Of a DNA stretch of 64,000 nucleotides, positions 47,488 through 56,361 are shown piece by piece. The position numbers and the translations under genes are program-made. Every line of letters starts with the position of its first letter. Positions within the stretch are counted from its first letter, which is position 1. This DNA is from Methylotenera sp. (GTDB taxonomy: Bacteria > Pseudomonadota > Gammaproteobacteria > Burkholderiales > Methylophilaceae): the NCBI RefSeq assembly GCF_029945535.1, contig NZ_JAQSCU010000010.1, positions 195,290 to 259,289 on the forward strand. Direction: 5' to 3'. The notes under the pieces are model-generated. The model was given only the letters and a program-made list of their open reading frames with translations. It was not told the DNA's origin and made no database searches.

Positions 47488-48669
47488 ATGTCAGATCATT
47501 TAATGAATACTTATTCACGTCAGCCAGTCACCTTTGTGAAAGGCGATGGCGTTTGGTTATACGACGATAAAGGCGATAAGTATTTGGACGCGCTTGCTGG
47601 GGTTGCGGTTAATGGCTTGGGTCATGCGCATCCTAAGTTGGTGAAATCCATTAGTGAGCAAGCGGGCAAGCTAATCCACGTGTCGAATATTTATAATATT
47701 GCAGAACAAGAAGCGTTGGCTGATAAGCTTTGTGAAATTTCAGGCATGGATAAAGTGTTTTTCTGCAACTCTGGTTGTGAAGCGAATGAAGCCAGCATTA
47801 AGTTAGCCAGATTGTATGGACATAACAAAGGGATCGTTAATCCTGAAATTATTGTGATGGATAAATCATTCCATGGCCGTACGATGGCAACGCTTTCTGC
47901 GACGGGTAATCGCAAAGTGCAAGCAGGTTTCGAGCCGCTAGTGAGCGGATTCGTTCGGGTGCCTTATGATGATATTGAAGCGGTTAAACAAGTAGCTTCT
48001 CGCAATTCTAATGTGGTCGCGGTTTTGGTAGAGCCAGTGCAAGGCGAAGGCGGCATTAATATTCCTAAAGATGCGAGCGGCTATTTAGAATCATTACGTG
48101 CAATTTGTGACGCACATGGTTGGCTACTGATGTTAGATGAAGTGCAAACGGGGATTGCTCGTACGGGTACTTGGTTTGCTTTCCAACATACCACTATTAA
48201 ACCTGATGTGATGAGTCTTGCAAAAGGTTTGGGTTCAGGTGTGCCGATTGGCGCCTGTGTTGCAAGTGGTAAAGCGGCAGAAGTGTTTACTTATGGTAAA
48301 CATGGCTCAACATTTGGCGGCAATCCATTAGCTACTGCGGCTGGCTTAGCGACTTTAAATATTATCGAAGAAGACGGCTTGCGTGAGAATGCAGAAAAAA
48401 TCGGCAATCTGATTCGTGAAGGCTTTACTGCCGAATTTAAAGATACCAAAGGTGTGGTCGTGGTGCGTAATGCAGGCATGATGATTGGCGTCGAGCTAGA
48501 CAGACCGTGCGGTGATTTAGTAAGCATGGCATTAGCAGAGAAGCTGTTGATTAACGTAACGGCTGATAAAGTGGTGCGTTTGCTGCCACCATTGGTGATG
48601 AACGAATCTGAGGCAAATGAGTTGGTGAAACGACTATCTGCCATTATTAAGGCTTTTTTAAACAGTTAG
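47488..48669 (+). CDS. argD: Acetylornithine aminotransferase
   Basis: GVAVNGLGHAHP; FHGRTMATLSATGN; LDEVQTGIARTG PLP-binding region. Confidence 0.93.
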   Translation: MSDHLMNTYSRQPVTFVKGDGVWLYDDKGDKYLDALAGVAVNGLGHAHPKLVKSISEQAGKLIHVSNIYNIAEQEALADKLCEISGMDKVFFCNSGCEANEASIKLARLYGHNKGIVNPEIIVMDKSFHGRTMATLSATGNRKVQAGFEPLVSGFVRVPYDDIEAVKQVASRNSNVVAVLVEPVQGEGGINIPKDASGYLESLRAICDAHGWLLMLDEVQTGIARTGTWFAFQHTTIKPDVMSLAKGLGSGVPIGACVASGKAAEVFTYGKHGSTFGGNPLATAAGLATLNIIEEDGLRENAEKIGNLIREGFTAEFKDTKGVVVVRNAGMMIGVELDRPCGDLVSMALAEKLLINVTADKVVRLLPPLVMNESEANELVKRLSAIIKAFLNS

Positions 48670-48712
48670 AAGTACAATAGAATTTAAGCAAAAACCACTG
48701 CGGTAAACCATT

Positions 48713-49633
48713 ATGGCAATAAAACATTTTTTACAATTCAATGACTTAAATCGTGATGAGCTCGAATATGTATTCGAACGTAGCCGTTTAATTAAAAAGC
48801 AGTTCAAAGCTTATCAGCAATATTGGCCTTTGCAAGACCGCACATTGGTGATGATCTTTGAAAAAGCTAGCACACGCACGCGTTTATCGTTTGAAGCTGG
48901 TATGCATCAACTAGGCGGTTCTGCGATTTATCTCAATACGCGCGACTCACAATTAGGTCGCGGTGAGCCAGTGGAAGATGCTGCACAAGTCATTTCACGC
49001 ATGAGTGACATTGTGATGATTCGTACTTTTGAGCAAGAAATTATCGAACGTTTTGCGGCTAATTCTCGTGTGCCCGTCATCAATGGTTTAACCAATGAAT
49101 ATCACCCATGCCAAATTCTGGCAGATATTTTTACTTTTATTGAGCATCGCGGTTCAATTCAAGGTAAGACTGTTGCGTGGATTGGTGACAGTAATAATGT
49201 TTGCAACACATGGCTACAGGCTGCTGAAGTGTTGGATTTCAATGTACACGTTTCTACGCCACCGGGTTATGAAGTGGAAGCGGAACGCGCTAATTTGTAT
49301 GGACATGACCATTATGAAGAGTTTGCAGATCCAATGGAGGCTGCAAAAGGCGCTGATCTAGTGACTACAGACGTGTGGACTAGCATGGGTTTTGAAGCGG
49401 AAAATGAAGAGCGCTTACGTGATTTTGCTGATTGGCAAGTCGATGGCGATATGATGCGTGTTGCAGCAAAAGATGCGTTATTTATGCACTGCCTGCCAGC
49501 GCATCGTGGTGAAGAAGTTGCTGCCGATGTGATTGATGGGTCACAGTCAGTAGTTTGGGATGAAGCGGAGAATCGCTTGCACGTGCAAAAAGCATTGATG
49601 GAGTATTTGCTATTAGGCCGAGTAAGCGTTTAG
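48713..49633 (+). CDS. argF: Ornithine carbamoyltransferase
   Basis: FEKASTRTRLSFEAGMHQLGG; MHCLPAHRGEEV. Confidence 0.95.
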   Translation: MAIKHFLQFNDLNRDELEYVFERSRLIKKQFKAYQQYWPLQDRTLVMIFEKASTRTRLSFEAGMHQLGGSAIYLNTRDSQLGRGEPVEDAAQVISRMSDIVMIRTFEQEIIERFAANSRVPVINGLTNEYHPCQILADIFTFIEHRGSIQGKTVAWIGDSNNVCNTWLQAAEVLDFNVHVSTPPGYEVEAERANLYGHDHYEEFADPMEAAKGADLVTTDVWTSMGFEAENEERLRDFADWQVDGDMMRVAAKDALFMHCLPAHRGEEVAADVIDGSQSVVWDEAENRLHVQKALMEYLLLGRVSV

Positions 49634-49942
49634 ATGGATAAAAAGGAAAATATCCTTTCAAGCCATATATTGCCAGTTTCGGCCACTATGATTGGTGTTT
49701 GTATGACCGTTATTTCTGTTATACAGCTAGCACCTAAAAAAGGTATTTCATCTTGGGCAGATAATGTATTAGCCATTGACAGCCTGTTTTTTCTAGCGAG
49801 CATGATGTTGTCATATTGGTCGATTAGACATAAAGATCAGCGAGTGAACGCAGAGCTTTATGCGGATAGGTTTTTTATATTTGGTATGGTCATGATGGTG
49901 GCTGTTAGCTTTTTAGTGGCGTTTGAATTATTTACGGATTAA
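49634..49942 (+). CDS. Small inner-membrane protein of unknown function
   Basis: 102 aa with three hydrophobic segments; ATG immediately follows the argF stop codon. Confidence 0.7.
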   Translation: MDKKENILSSHILPVSATMIGVCMTVISVIQLAPKKGISSWADNVLAIDSLFFLASMMLSYWSIRHKDQRVNAELYADRFFIFGMVMMVAVSFLVAFELFTD

Positions 49943-49954
49943 GGATTAGAAGTA

Positions 49955-51175
49955 ATGAGTAAAGTAAACAAAGTTGTATTGGCTTATTCGGGTGGTTTAG
50001 ACACTTCAGTGATTTTGAAATGGCTACAAGACGAGTATCAATGTGAAGTCGTTACATTTACCGCCGATTTAGGTCAAGGTGAAGAGTTAGAGCCTGCACG
50101 TGCAAAAGCAAAAGCAGCGGGCGTAAAAGAAATCTATATTGATGACGTGCGTGAAGAATTCGTGCGTGATTTCGTATTTCCAATGTTCCGCGCGAACACT
50201 GTGTATGAAGGCGAATATCTATTAGGTACTTCAATTGCGCGACCTTTAATTGCAAAACGTTTGATTGAAATTGCCCGTGAAACCAATGCCGATGCTATTT
50301 CACATGGCGCAACAGGTAAAGGCAATGACCAAGTACGTTTTGAGCTAGGTGCTTACGCACTTAACCCAAACATTCAAATTATTGCCCCGTGGCGCGAGTG
50401 GGATCTACTTAGCCGTGAAAAACTGATGTCGTATGCCGAGAAACACGGCATTCCTGTAGACATGAAGCATAAACAAGGCGGTAGCCCATATTCTATGGAT
50501 GCTAACTTGCTGCATATTTCATACGAAGGCCGTCATTTAGAAAACCCAGCGGCAGAGGCTGAAGAGTCTATGTGGCGTTGGAGTGTTAGCCCAGAAAAAG
50601 CGCCAGATGCAGCTGAATATTTAGATATTGAGTATGTGAACGGTGACCCTGTAAGCTTGAATGGCCAAGCAATGAAGGCGCACGAGCTTTTGGCACATTT
50701 GAATACCATTGGCGGCAAACACGGTATTGGTCGTTTGGACTTAGTAGAAAATCGTTACGTGGGCATGAAATCACGTGGTTGTTACGAAACGCCAGGTGGC
50801 ACGATTATGCTTAAAGCGCATCGTGCGATTGAGAGCATTACCTTAGACCGTGAAGTAGCACACTTAAAAGACGATTTAATGCCACGATACGCTAGCATGA
50901 TCTACAACGGTTACTGGTGGAGTCCAGAGCGCGTTGCGCTGCAAACTTTGATTGACCATACACAAAGCACTGTGAATGGTTGGGTGCGCGTTAAACTTTA
51001 CAAAGGCAATGTGATTGTGGTTGGGCGTGATAGCAAGACAAATTCATTGTTTGATTCTACGATTGCGACCTTTGAAGATGATAAAGGGGCCTACGACCAA
51101 AAAGATGCAGGCGGCTTTATTAAGCTGAATGCATTAAGGTTGCGAATAGCAGCAAATTTGAAAAATAGACAATAA
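49955..51175 (+). CDS. argG: Argininosuccinate synthase
   Basis: [19 protein letters not shown]. Confidence 0.96.
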   Translation: MSKVNKVVLAYSGGLDTSVILKWLQDEYQCEVVTFTADLGQGEELEPARAKAKAAGVKEIYIDDVREEFVRDFVFPMFRANTVYEGEYLLGTSIARPLIAKRLIEIARETNADAISHGATGKGNDQVRFELGAYALNPNIQIIAPWREWDLLSREKLMSYAEKHGIPVDMKHKQGGSPYSMDANLLHISYEGRHLENPAAEAEESMWRWSVSPEKAPDAAEYLDIEYVNGDPVSLNGQAMKAHELLAHLNTIGGKHGIGRLDLVENRYVGMKSRGCYETPGGTIMLKAHRAIESITLDREVAHLKDDLMPRYASMIYNGYWWSPERVALQTLIDHTQSTVNGWVRVKLYKGNVIVVGRDSKTNSLFDSTIATFEDDKGAYDQKDAGGFIKLNALRLRIAANLKNRQ

Positions 51176-51178
51176 GTG

Positions 51179-51207
51179 AAAGGGGCAGAATATGCCCCTT
51201 TTTTTAT
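51179..51207 (+). terminator. Intrinsic terminator after argG
   Basis: aaaggggcagaatatgccccttttttt. Confidence 0.88.
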
Positions 51208-51267
51208 GTAGTTATTTTTTTGGTAAGACCATTCATATAACGCTAACTTCAAAAGTAATCTCACCAA

Positions 51268-51299
51268 AAGAGCCTGATTCCTATCAGGCTCTTTTTATT
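51268..51299 (+). terminator. Second tandem intrinsic terminator
   Basis: agagcctgattcctatcaggctctttttattt. Confidence 0.82.
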
Positions 51300-51619
51300 T
51301 GTGAGTTTGTTTATTCATGCGGAGTATCGTTAGATTCTTCATTATTTAGTTTTAATTGAACTTGTTTACACGTTCGTATAAAGATGGTTAGAGGTAATAG
51401 ATTTAAATGGTTTTTACCTGTTTATTCCAAAGATACGATTCATTAACAAATACTCATAATAGAAAATGTAAGCAACTCAATTCATTTGCTTAACTTATAT
51501 AATGAAATTTGGGCGTACTGCGATATTGCAGTTTTAGCTCAATTGAGAGAAATAGATGGCAACGCCTTTCTGCAATGCCGAATTTGAGCAGTAATAATTT
51601 TATATTCAGGAGAATAAAA

Positions 51620-52309
51620 ATGGCTGTAATTGACCGTGTTTTAATTGGTGAAGCATTAGTGATTGAAGATCGCCCAGATGGTAGTGGTTTAGATCTAAAA
51701 AACGTAGCACATATTGATTTGATTATTGGCCCTCGTGGTAGCCCTGCAGAAGATGCTTTTTGTCGCACATTAACTGACCAAAAAGAGGGTGTGAATGGCT
51801 TGCTAGCCATTGTTGCACCTAACCTGATGGTGAAACCGAACACTGTGATGTTTAACAAAGTTACCTTAAGAAATACTAAACAGTCTATGCAAATGTTTGG
51901 CCCAGCACAGCGCGGTATTTCAATGGCGGTGATGGATTGCGTAGCAGATGGCACGATTCCAGTAGAAGAAGCTGATGACGTGTTTATCTGTATTGGTGTG
52001 TTTATTGATCAAACTGCAGACATGGACGATCGTATTCAAGATTGGAATTATGAAGCGACTAAAATGGCAATTAAAAATGCTGTAAACCGTGAGCCTAAGG
52101 CCGCTGAGTTATTAAAAATATATAAAGAATCAGCACATCCTTTTGCAGCAAAAAGTAAAGAAGAGCGCAATAGACGCGCAGCTGATGCTTTAAGCGCACT
52201 TGCAATCGATCAAATGAAAGGTCGTAACCCCAATATTGCAAAAGAACCAGAAGTCGACATCGCGGATGTTGCGTTAAATGAGATGCGTGGTCGTAAGTCA
52301 TCTACATAA
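51620..52309 (+). CDS. Formaldehyde-activating enzyme (Fae) homologue with C-terminal extension
   Basis: VAHIDLIIGPRGSPAEDAF, APNLMVKPNTVMFNKVTLRN, MQMFGPAQRGISMAVMD; start after caggag; 229 aa. Confidence 0.92.
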   Translation: MAVIDRVLIGEALVIEDRPDGSGLDLKNVAHIDLIIGPRGSPAEDAFCRTLTDQKEGVNGLLAIVAPNLMVKPNTVMFNKVTLRNTKQSMQMFGPAQRGISMAVMDCVADGTIPVEEADDVFICIGVFIDQTADMDDRIQDWNYEATKMAIKNAVNREPKAAELLKIYKESAHPFAAKSKEERNRRAADALSALAIDQMKGRNPNIAKEPEVDIADVALNEMRGRKSST

Positions 52310-52417
52310 AATAGACGTAAGTTAGCCATTGATAAAGCCTACTCAATGTATGGCAAGTGACTATATTACTTGCCATGCAGGGGGCTAGGTTTGCTCTAAA
52401 TTTAACGAAAGTTTGTG

Positions 52418-53311
52418 ATGCTAAAAGAAAAATCGACTAAAGAAATGCAGAATGATCGCGAATTTGACTTTACTAACAATGATTTTAGTCGAGTGCGTAA
52501 ACTCATTTATCAGCATGCTGGCATTTCACTGTCAGAAGCTAAGTCAGACATGGTCTATAGTCGCATTGGCCGCAGATTACGCACAGTCGGCTTCGATTCA
52601 TTTAAAACCTATCTTGACAATCTTGAAAATGAAAACAATCCAGAAGAGTGGGAAGCTTTCACTAATGCACTCACAACAAACCTCACTTCTTTTTTTCGTG
52701 AAGAACATCACTTTCCTATTCTTGCCGAACATTTAGTTAGTCTCAAAAAACCTATTCGTATTTGGTGCTCTGCAGCTTCAACCGGTGAAGAGCCTTATAC
52801 CATTGCGATGACAGCATGCGAAGCATTTGGCACCATGAAGCCGCCAGTGGAAATCATTGCAACGGATATTGATACTAATGTGCTTGCCACCGCTTCACGA
52901 GGCGTTTACCCATACGAACGAGTAAGCAAACTGTCGGATGAACGTCGTAAACAGTTTTTTCAAAAAGGCACCGGCGCGCAAGAAGGCTCAGTTCGTGTGC
53001 GGAATGAGCTACGTAGCTTAATTACTTTCGAGCAGTTGAATTTGCTCGATGAGCAATGGACTTTAGGTGAGCCGTTCGATGCTATTTTTTGCAGAAACGT
53101 GATGATTTATTTTGATAAACCAACTCAAACCAAAATTTTGAGTCATTTTGTACCATTAATGAAGCCGCATGCGATCTTGTTCGCAGGGCATTCAGAGAAC
53201 TTTTTGTATGTGTCTAACGATTTTCATCTGCGTGGCAAAACCGTGTATGAATTAAGCGATGGCAAAACGATTAAACGTACTTCAAATCAGGTTAAAGAAA
53301 GAATTGTATGA
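52418..53311 (+). CDS. cheR: Chemotaxis protein methyltransferase CheR
   Basis: FTNALTTNLTSFFREEHHF; WCSAASTGEEPYTIAM; FCRNVMIYFD. Confidence 0.93.
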   Translation: MLKEKSTKEMQNDREFDFTNNDFSRVRKLIYQHAGISLSEAKSDMVYSRIGRRLRTVGFDSFKTYLDNLENENNPEEWEAFTNALTTNLTSFFREEHHFPILAEHLVSLKKPIRIWCSAASTGEEPYTIAMTACEAFGTMKPPVEIIATDIDTNVLATASRGVYPYERVSKLSDERRKQFFQKGTGAQEGSVRVRNELRSLITFEQLNLLDEQWTLGEPFDAIFCRNVMIYFDKPTQTKILSHFVPLMKPHAILFAGHSENFLYVSNDFHLRGKTVYELSDGKTIKRTSNQVKERIV

Positions 53312-53916
53312 GTATGCTACAAGAAGAAATTTCTACCACACTCTATTTCGACCGCACTTTTGATTGTAACGCAGCAAAAATATCGCCTGGCGAATACTAC
53401 TACACCGATAAAGATATGGTCATAGTCACGGTATTGGGTTCTTGTGTATCAGCCTGCATACGTGACAGCATCTCTGGTATTGGCGGCATGAATCATTTTA
53501 TGCTGCCTGATAGTGCCGCAGCTGATAAAGACAGCCCGGTTTCAGAATCTATGCGATATGGCACCTATGCCATGGAAGTGTTAATTAATCAATTATTGCG
53601 CAATGGCGCCCGCCGAGAGAACTTAGAAGCCAAGATTTTTGGTGGCGGTAACGTGCTGAAAAGTTTTACCACTATGAATGTGGGTGATCGTAACGCAGTC
53701 TTTGTACGTAAATTCTTAAAAGAAGAGCGTATTCGAGTGACTAGCGAAGACTTGCTGGATATTTACCCAAGAAAAGTTTATTACTTTCCAAAAACTGGCA
53801 GAGTGCTAGTTAAAAAGCTTAAAAATATGCACAACGATACATTAGTCCAGCGCGAAGAGGCTTATGCAAGCAAGCTTAAAGTGGCTGATGTGGGTGGTGA
53901 AATTGATTTGTTTTGA
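53308..53916 (+). CDS. cheD: Chemoreceptor glutamine deamidase CheD
   Basis: VTVLGSCVSACIRDSISGIGGMNHFMLP; KIFGGGNVL. Confidence 0.93.
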   Translation: MSMLQEEISTTLYFDRTFDCNAAKISPGEYYYTDKDMVIVTVLGSCVSACIRDSISGIGGMNHFMLPDSAAADKDSPVSESMRYGTYAMEVLINQLLRNGARRENLEAKIFGGGNVLKSFTTMNVGDRNAVFVRKFLKEERIRVTSEDLLDIYPRKVYYFPKTGRVLVKKLKNMHNDTLVQREEAYASKLKVADVGGEIDLF

Positions 53917-53964
53917 TGATTTAATTTTATAAGAAAAACTTCTAAATCAAGAAGAGAAAATAAC

Positions 53965-55035
53965 ATGAAAATTAGAGTACTAGTCATTGATGATTCCGCA
54001 TTAATTCGTAGTCTACTCACTGAGATTATCAATAGTCAACGTGATATGGAAGTTGTGGGCGCTGCACCTGATCCAATTATTGCACGTGAAATGATTAAGC
54101 AGTTGAATCCAGATGTGCTGACCTTGGATGTGGAAATGCCAAAGATGGATGGCTTGGACTTTTTAGAAAAGTTGATGCGTCTACGCCCAATGCCAGTGGT
54201 GATGGTGTCTACATTAACTGAACGTGGTTCAGAAATCACCATGCGTGCACTTGAGCTTGGCGCAATAGATTTTGTGACCAAGCCTAAAATGTCTATTTCA
54301 GAAGGTATGCGTGAATATACCGATATTATTGCGGATAAGATTCGTGCTGCTTCCCAAGCAAGAATCTCGACATTACAACGTCATGCTACGACTCAAAGCA
54401 GCGGTGCACCCCCAGCGCCTTTGCGTAATCCATTAATCAGCAGTGAGAAGTTATTGATTATAGGTGCCTCTACAGGCGGAACGGAGGCGATTAAATCGTT
54501 TCTATTACAAATGCCATCAGACTGCCCTGGTATTTTAATTACACAGCATATGCCCGCTGGCTTTACCAAGTCATTTGCAAATCGCTTAGATTCGCTATGC
54601 CAGATTTCAGTGAAAGAGGCGGCAGGCGGTGAGCGTATCTTGCCTGGCCATGCTTATATCGCACCGGGTGATAAACACCTGTTGTTAGCTAGAAGTGGCG
54701 CAAATTATGTCACGCAGCTTAGTGATGAAGCACCAGTCAATCGACACAAACCATCAGTCGACGTGTTATTTGAATCTGCTGCAGAATATGCTGGTAAGAA
54801 CGTTATTGGCGTGATTTTAACTGGCATGGGCAAAGACGGTGCTGTTGGTATGGCTAAAATGAGAGATGCTGGTGCCTACAACTTTGCTCAAAATGAAGAA
54901 AGTTGCGTGGTTTATGGCATGCCTAAAGAGGCCGTGGCGCATGGCGGTGTAGATGAAGTGGCACATTTGAATGACTTACCCAAGCTGGTATTGAATTACC
55001 TCATGGCGAACAGCTCACGCGCGCTTCGTGTGTAA
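53965..55035 (+). CDS. cheB: Chemotaxis response regulator methylesterase CheB
   Basis: Receiver domain plus [16 protein letters not shown] and [14 protein letters not shown]. Confidence 0.95.
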   Translation: MKIRVLVIDDSALIRSLLTEIINSQRDMEVVGAAPDPIIAREMIKQLNPDVLTLDVEMPKMDGLDFLEKLMRLRPMPVVMVSTLTERGSEITMRALELGAIDFVTKPKMSISEGMREYTDIIADKIRAASQARISTLQRHATTQSSGAPPAPLRNPLISSEKLLIIGASTGGTEAIKSFLLQMPSDCPGILITQHMPAGFTKSFANRLDSLCQISVKEAAGGERILPGHAYIAPGDKHLLLARSGANYVTQLSDEAPVNRHKPSVDVLFESAAEYAGKNVIGVILTGMGKDGAVGMAKMRDAGAYNFAQNEESCVVYGMPKEAVAHGGVDEVAHLNDLPKLVLNYLMANSSRALRV

Positions 55036-55187
55036 TTAGGAAAAGCGTCACTTTTGTGTCGCTAATCTTGAATAAAACTTAAAGTAAAGTAAGTAATAAT
55101 TAACACAGAAAGAATCAGAATAAGTCATTTAATGTATTTGAAGCTGATTTCGAATTCTATGAACGACTATTTTTAATGGAGTAATGC

Positions 55188-55586
55188 ATGGCCAACCTAA
55201 ATACAAAGTTTCTTGTGGTGGATGATTTCTCAACCATGCGCAGGATCGTCAGAAATTTATTAAAAGAGCTTGGTTACACCAATGTGGATGAAGCTGAAGA
55301 CGGCGCAGTAGGTCTTAGCAAGCTTAAGGGTGGCGGATTCGAGTTTGTGGTGTCGGATTGGAATATGCCTAATATGGATGGCCTGACCATGCTACAAAAC
55401 ATTCGCGCCGACCCTGAATTGAAGCATTTGCCAGTATTAATGGTGACGGCTGAAGCTAAAAAAGAAAACATTATTGCCGCTGCACAAGCAGGAGCCAATG
55501 GTTATGTGGTTAAACCGTTTACAGCAGCAACCTTGGACGAGAAGTTATCTAAAATATTTGAGAAGCTTGAGAAAGCAGGGGCTTAG
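55188..55586 (+). CDS. cheY: Chemotaxis response regulator CheY
   Basis: [32 protein letters not shown]. Confidence 0.95.
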   Translation: MANLNTKFLVVDDFSTMRRIVRNLLKELGYTNVDEAEDGAVGLSKLKGGGFEFVVSDWNMPNMDGLTMLQNIRADPELKHLPVLMVTAEAKKENIIAAAQAGANGYVVKPFTAATLDEKLSKIFEKLEKAGA

Positions 55587-55588
55587 TG

Positions 55589-56257
55589 ATGAATAGCGAG
55601 TCTTTACAACAGCAAGCAACACATGTTGAACCCATGCCAGTAGCTAACCAAGGTGACGAGATGCTGAATCGCATTGGTCATGTGACTAGGCTATTGCATG
55701 ACAGTTTAAGTGGTTTGGGTTTAGATAAAATTCTTGAGCAAGTTGCACAAGACATTCCAGATGCACGTGACCGTTTAGCTTATGTGTCACGCATGACAGA
55801 ACAAGCTGCAGAGCGCGTTTTGAATGCTACTGACTTAGCAACGCCACTGCAAACTGAATTGGCCAATGGCGCAGCATCGCTAGAGAAGAGTTGGAAAGAA
55901 GCATTAGAAAAGCCTTCATTAAAAAGCGAATATAACGTCATTGCCGATGAAACTTTGGAATTTTTAGCGTTGACTGCTAAAAATACCGCTGAAACCAAAG
56001 CTTTGTTGATGGATATTATGATGGCGCAAGATTTTCAGGATTTGACAGGACAGGTCATCAAGAAAATCACAGGATTGGCTCAAGATTTAGAGAAGCAATT
56101 GGTACAAGTGCTAATAGACTTCTCTCCAACTCCGACTAAAAAAGAAGTCGATGACAAAGCCACGTTAATGAATGGTCCGCAGATTGATCCAACCGCAGTA
56201 GATGTTGTCGCAAGCCAAGAGCAAGTGGATGATTTGTTAGATAGCTTAGGATTTTAA
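55589..56257 (+). CDS. cheZ: Chemotaxis phosphatase CheZ
   Basis: MMAQDFQDLTGQVIKKI; C-terminal QEQVDDLLDSLGF. Confidence 0.92.
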   Translation: MNSESLQQQATHVEPMPVANQGDEMLNRIGHVTRLLHDSLSGLGLDKILEQVAQDIPDARDRLAYVSRMTEQAAERVLNATDLATPLQTELANGAASLEKSWKEALEKPSLKSEYNVIADETLEFLALTAKNTAETKALLMDIMMAQDFQDLTGQVIKKITGLAQDLEKQLVQVLIDFSPTPTKKEVDDKATLMNGPQIDPTAVDVVASQEQVDDLLDSLGF

Positions 56258-56361
56258 TCGCACGGCCCACTAAAATTGGTCGCCTAGAACCAATTGTTGC
56301 ATGACTTCATTAGCATTGGCTAGTTTCAATAGTCCAATCATAAATACTCTTGGTAAACTAC

